In this document: piece after piece, positions 5,369-7,664 of the stretch
Numbering within the stretch: position 1 is the first letter of the stretch
How the letters are laid out: the number at the start of each line of letters is the position of its first letter
Source: UBA1140 sp964409295
GTDB lineage: Bacteria > Campylobacterota > Campylobacteria > Campylobacterales > Sulfurovaceae
Length of the DNA: 7,664 bases
Direction of reading: 5' to 3'
Assembly: GCA_964409295.1 (NCBI GenBank)
Contig: CAYPCV010000198.1
Coordinates: 1-7,664 of the forward strand
Notes under the pieces: model-generated
Seen by the model: the letters and a program-made list of their open reading frames with translations, nothing else
What the model was told of the DNA's origin: nothing
The model's database searches: none
Made by a program: the position numbers and the translations under genes

Positions 5369-6460
5369 ATGAAAAAAACTTATGCATACAACCACCAACC
5401 AATCAATTTTAACTTTGCTCAAACTATTGAACGATTCTTTGTAGAGGAGATTCCTCTTTTTAAATTTGCAGACAAAGGCTCTAACCTTATATTAAAAATT
5501 AAAAAAACCGATATGAGTACCTTTAAACTTATTACTGTGATTGCGAAAGCTACACGACTTGAACAGCGTGATATTGGTTATGCTGGACTCAAAGATAAAA
5601 ATGCGACAACCATTCAGTACATCTCTATTCCTAAACAGTACGAAAGAGATGTTGTCAAAAATTTAACTACAGAAAAAATAGAGATTCTTGAAAAATATTA
5701 CAGTAAATATCCGATTAAAGTAGGGCAACTTAAAGGAAATAAGTTCTCTATTGTTTTAGAAAAAGTAGATAAAAAGACCAAAGAGAGTATTGAAAAAGTT
5801 GCTAAAGAGCTAGTCGTTCATGGTATTCCAAACTACTATGGATACCAACGTTTTGGAGAGGATTCAAAATCGTATGAACAAGGAAAAGAGATAGCTCATT
5901 CTGGAAAAAAACTCAAAGGAGCAAAAGAGAAACTTTTGGTATCTGCATATCAAAGCTTTTTATATAACTCTTGGCTTTCAGAACGGGTTTCTATCTCTAA
6001 AACCATTGATAAAAATTCAGAAGAAGACGCTTCTAAACTTTTGGAATACCCTATGGAATTGGTTAAAGTATTGGCAAAGCAACCTCAATTTTTCAAACTT
6101 TTTATTGGCGATGACATGCAAAATTATCCTTATGGGAAAAGCTACCCTTTGCAGGATTTTAAACGGGCTTCAAAAGATTTTATTGCTCATAAATCCAGTC
6201 CAACGGGTCTGTTGGTGGGGTATAAAGTACAACGAGCCTTAGCCGATGCACGTCACTTGGAAGAGGCTTTTGATGATACTGAACTCTATGCACTCAAAGG
6301 AGACAGACGCTATGCATGGATTTTTCCTGAAGAGTTAAGCTTTCAATACAATGAAACTGAAAAGAGATTAACCATTAATTTCTATCTACCAAAAGGTTCA
6401 TATGCCACTACCTTTTTAGAAGAGATTGCTAAAAAGTCACTCAAACCAAAAGAGAGATAA
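5369..6460 (+). CDS. truD: tRNA pseudouridine(13) synthase TruD
   Basis: This cytosolic enzyme isomerises uridine 13 of tRNA-Glu and, in some bacteria, other tRNAs to pseudouridine. From ATG 5369 it has 363 residues, close to the family norm. Motifs are GYAGLKDKNATTIQ (70-83) with the catalytic Asp76, NYYGYQRFG (155-163), SAYQSFLYN (192-200), a TRUD insertion domain in the second half, and LPKGSYATT near the C-terminus. An in-frame TTG at 5342 would add nine residues (encoding NYFCYTSF after the start). It is rejected because the extended -10 box lies inside that extension and TTG has no ribosome binding site. The ATG also lacks a Shine-Dalgarno; the bases before it are pyrimidine-rich, consistent with a leaderless mRNA. 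The stop codon overlaps the next start as TAATG, so truD and the epimerase gene form an operon. Confidence 0.95.
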   Translation: MKKTYAYNHQPINFNFAQTIERFFVEEIPLFKFADKGSNLILKIKKTDMSTFKLITVIAKATRLEQRDIGYAGLKDKNATTIQYISIPKQYERDVVKNLTTEKIEILEKYYSKYPIKVGQLKGNKFSIVLEKVDKKTKESIEKVAKELVVHGIPNYYGYQRFGEDSKSYEQGKEIAHSGKKLKGAKEKLLVSAYQSFLYNSWLSERVSISKTIDKNSEEDASKLLEYPMELVKVLAKQPQFFKLFIGDDMQNYPYGKSYPLQDFKRASKDFIAHKSSPTGLLVGYKVQRALADARHLEEAFDDTELYALKGDRRYAWIFPEELSFQYNETEKRLTINFYLPKGSYATTFLEEIAKKSLKPKER

Positions 6461-7557
6461 TGAAAATTATACGCATAGAGAGTAAAATATTAAGAACACC
6501 TCTAAAAACTCCGTTTAAAACAGCCCTTAGAACGGTTACCCATTTAGAAGATTTGATTCTTATGATTCATACGGACAGTGGACTTATTGGTTATGGAGAA
6601 GGAGCTTCAACCCCTGTAATTACAGGGGAGACGTTAGTCTCTATGCAAGGTGCTATAGAACATATCAAACCACTTATTATCGGTAGAGAAATAGAAGATT
6701 TCAATACTCTGCTCACACTTATACAAAACTCTATGGTACATAATTCTACTATTAAATCAGCCATTGAAATGGCACTTTACGATTTACGCGCCCAAAGCTT
6801 TAAAATGCCTCTGTATAAGCTTTTGGGTGGCTCGAAAACAACCTTTAAAACTGATATTACTATTAGTCTAAACACTATTGATATAATGCTAAAAGATTGT
6901 AAAAATGCCATAGAGTTGGGTTATAATATTTTAAAAATCAAAGTAGGAGAGTCGATTACTAATGACTATGAACGTATAAAAGTAATTGCTCAAACGTTCT
7001 CAAATATTACACTACGTATTGATGCCAATCAAGCATGGAGTGCAAAAGAGACGGTAACACTATTAAAACGATTAGAGCGTGAAGGCATTATTACTGAGCT
7101 TATAGAACAACCTGTAAAAGCTCATGATTTCAGAGGGATGAAATACATAAAAGAGCGAACCATTACTCCACTTTTGGCTGATGAATCCGTATTCTCTACC
7201 AAACAAGCCATAGAACTGTTAGAGATGGATGCTTGTGACATGATTAATATTAAATTAGCAAAATGTGGTGGCATCGCTAATGCTTTACAGATTGCCGATA
7301 TTGCAAAGATGTATAATGTAAAATGTATGATTGGCTGTATGTTAGAGGGGGCAATTTCTGTAGGTACGGCTGTACATGTTGCTTCTGCACGAGAAGATAC
7401 CATTACAATGTTGGATTTAGACGGAGCAAACCTTTTAACATCTAACCCTGTAGAGAGTTCAGGTATCTTTTTTAATGAGAGTCAAATAGAACTTTATGAA
7501 GATTCGTATGGTTTAGGCGTAAAAAAAATTATCTCTCTAAGTTATCAAAATAGTTAA
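6460..7557 (+). CDS. L-Ala-D/L-Glu-type dipeptide epimerase (enolase superfamily)
   Basis: This cytosolic enzyme probably converts L-Ala-D-Glu from recycled murein peptides to L-Ala-L-Glu for digestion by ordinary peptidases, like YkfB of Bacillus subtilis and YcjG of Escherichia coli. The 365-residue protein has a capping domain (about 1-125) and a TIM-barrel-like domain. The acid/base pair KxK is Lys159 and Lys161; the Mg2+ ligands are Asp188 (RIDANQAW), Glu216 (IEQP) and Asp241 (LADES); the second-face lysine is Lys265 (NIKLAKCGG). The DLD motif (Asp319, Asp321) matches the pair that binds the dipeptide amino group and separates this group from muconate-lactonizing and o-succinylbenzoate synthase relatives. 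The exact dipeptide preference varies in this family and cannot be read here. Its ATG overlaps the truD stop by one base, with a purine-rich AAAGAGAG just upstream, so translation is likely coupled. No peptidase or murein transporter gene lies beside it in the window. Confidence 0.9.
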   Translation: MKIIRIESKILRTPLKTPFKTALRTVTHLEDLILMIHTDSGLIGYGEGASTPVITGETLVSMQGAIEHIKPLIIGREIEDFNTLLTLIQNSMVHNSTIKSAIEMALYDLRAQSFKMPLYKLLGGSKTTFKTDITISLNTIDIMLKDCKNAIELGYNILKIKVGESITNDYERIKVIAQTFSNITLRIDANQAWSAKETVTLLKRLEREGIITELIEQPVKAHDFRGMKYIKERTITPLLADESVFSTKQAIELLEMDACDMINIKLAKCGGIANALQIADIAKMYNVKCMIGCMLEGAISVGTAVHVASAREDTITMLDLDGANLLTSNPVESSGIFFNESQIELYEDSYGLGVKKIISLSYQNS

Positions 7558-7564
7558 AAAAATA

Positions 7565-7573
7565 TGTTAAAAT
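7565..7573 (+). promoter_or_regulatory. Candidate extended -10 promoter for the right-edge gene
   Basis: TG (7565-7566), one base, then TAAAAT (7568-7573) matches the extended -10 form seen before truD and the DMP19-family gene. It begins 8 nt after the epimerase stop. A start near 7580 would give a leader of about 45 nt consisting mostly of the 7588-7611 hairpin. Confidence 0.4.
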
Positions 7574-7587
7574 TCTAAAAAATATCC

Positions 7588-7611
7588 TCTGCTGTTTTTA
7601 GAAACAGCAGA
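7588..7611. terminator. Perfect 10-bp hairpin after the epimerase gene
   Basis: TCTGCTGTTT (7588-7597) and AAACAGCAGA (7602-7611) pair perfectly around a TTAG loop, 30 nt past the epimerase stop. On the plus strand no T-run follows, so it is a poor intrinsic terminator there, although it could stabilise the 3' end. On the minus strand a T6 tract lies a few bases past the stem. It also sits just before the ribosome binding region of the next gene. Confidence 0.5.
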
Positions 7612-7624
7612 TAAATGAGAATTT

Positions 7625-7664
7625 ATGACCATTATTAACCCTACCTATCTCTACATAGACCATT
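7625..7664 (+). CDS. Start of an unidentified gene, cut by the window edge
   Basis: An ATG at 7625 opens a frame of 13 complete codons (MTIINPTYLYIDH) to the window end. A weak purine stretch, GAGA at 7617-7620, lies 4 nt upstream. A candidate extended -10 promoter and a strong hairpin precede it, and it could also be read through from the epimerase gene. Too little is visible to name a family. An overlapping ATG at 7615 closes after seven codons. Confidence 0.5.
   Translation, partial: MTIINPTYLYIDH

Noticed and set aside
6006..6242. 78-codon frame inside truD
   Set aside because: It is an overlapping frame within a conserved gene, with no ribosome binding site noted and no recognisable domain.
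7122..7403. 93-codon minus-strand frame opposite the epimerase gene
   Set aside because: It is the antisense of the metal-binding region of a well-supported enzyme and resembles no known protein.
1..7664. CRISPR array, tRNA, rRNA, riboswitch, toxin-antitoxin or phage genes
   Set aside because: No regularly spaced repeats, cloverleaf, T-box or other leader consensus, or paired small toxin/antitoxin frames were found on either strand.

Overview
The window looks like chromosomal DNA from a member of the Campylobacterota, probably a free-living Sulfurimonas-, Sulfurovum- or Arcobacter-like organism. This is inferred from the low GC content, the AT-rich codon use, the character of the IleS, TruD and TyrA proteins, and promoters that mostly consist of an extended -10 box without a recognisable -35. 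No species can be named from the sequence alone.

Layout. Positions 1-436 hold the 5' end of an IS200/IS605-type tnpB gene on the minus strand, running off the left edge. It has lost most of its N-terminal half by an in-frame deletion. Its upstream end carries a consensus minus-strand promoter, an overlapping plus-strand promoter and two hairpins that lie in the leader of the next gene. Next come tyrA (459-1289, plus; prephenate/arogenate dehydrogenase) and a DMP19/DUF4375-family protein of unknown function (1451-2221, plus). The latter meets, tail to tail, a minus-strand pair: ileS (2337-5102, isoleucyl-tRNA synthetase) and a 38-residue single-span membrane protein just downstream of it (2218-2334). 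After a 266-bp divergent intergenic region, truD (from ATG 5369; tRNA pseudouridine-13 synthase) and a dipeptide epimerase gene (6460-7557) form a tightly coupled plus-strand pair. The right edge holds a hairpin, a probable promoter and the first 13 codons of another plus-strand gene.

How the genes relate. Most are housekeeping genes: tyrosine biosynthesis, isoleucine charging, tRNA modification and murein-peptide recycling. They form separate short transcription units, not one pathway. The accessory content is the tnpB remnant and possibly the DMP19-family gene. I found no CRISPR array, tRNA, rRNA, phage region or new multi-gene system. The observations most worth a second look are the internally deleted tnpB with its strong and apparently leaderless promoter, the opposing promoter that may drive tyrA from within the remnant, the unlisted 38-residue membrane protein after ileS, and the probable leaderless start of truD.
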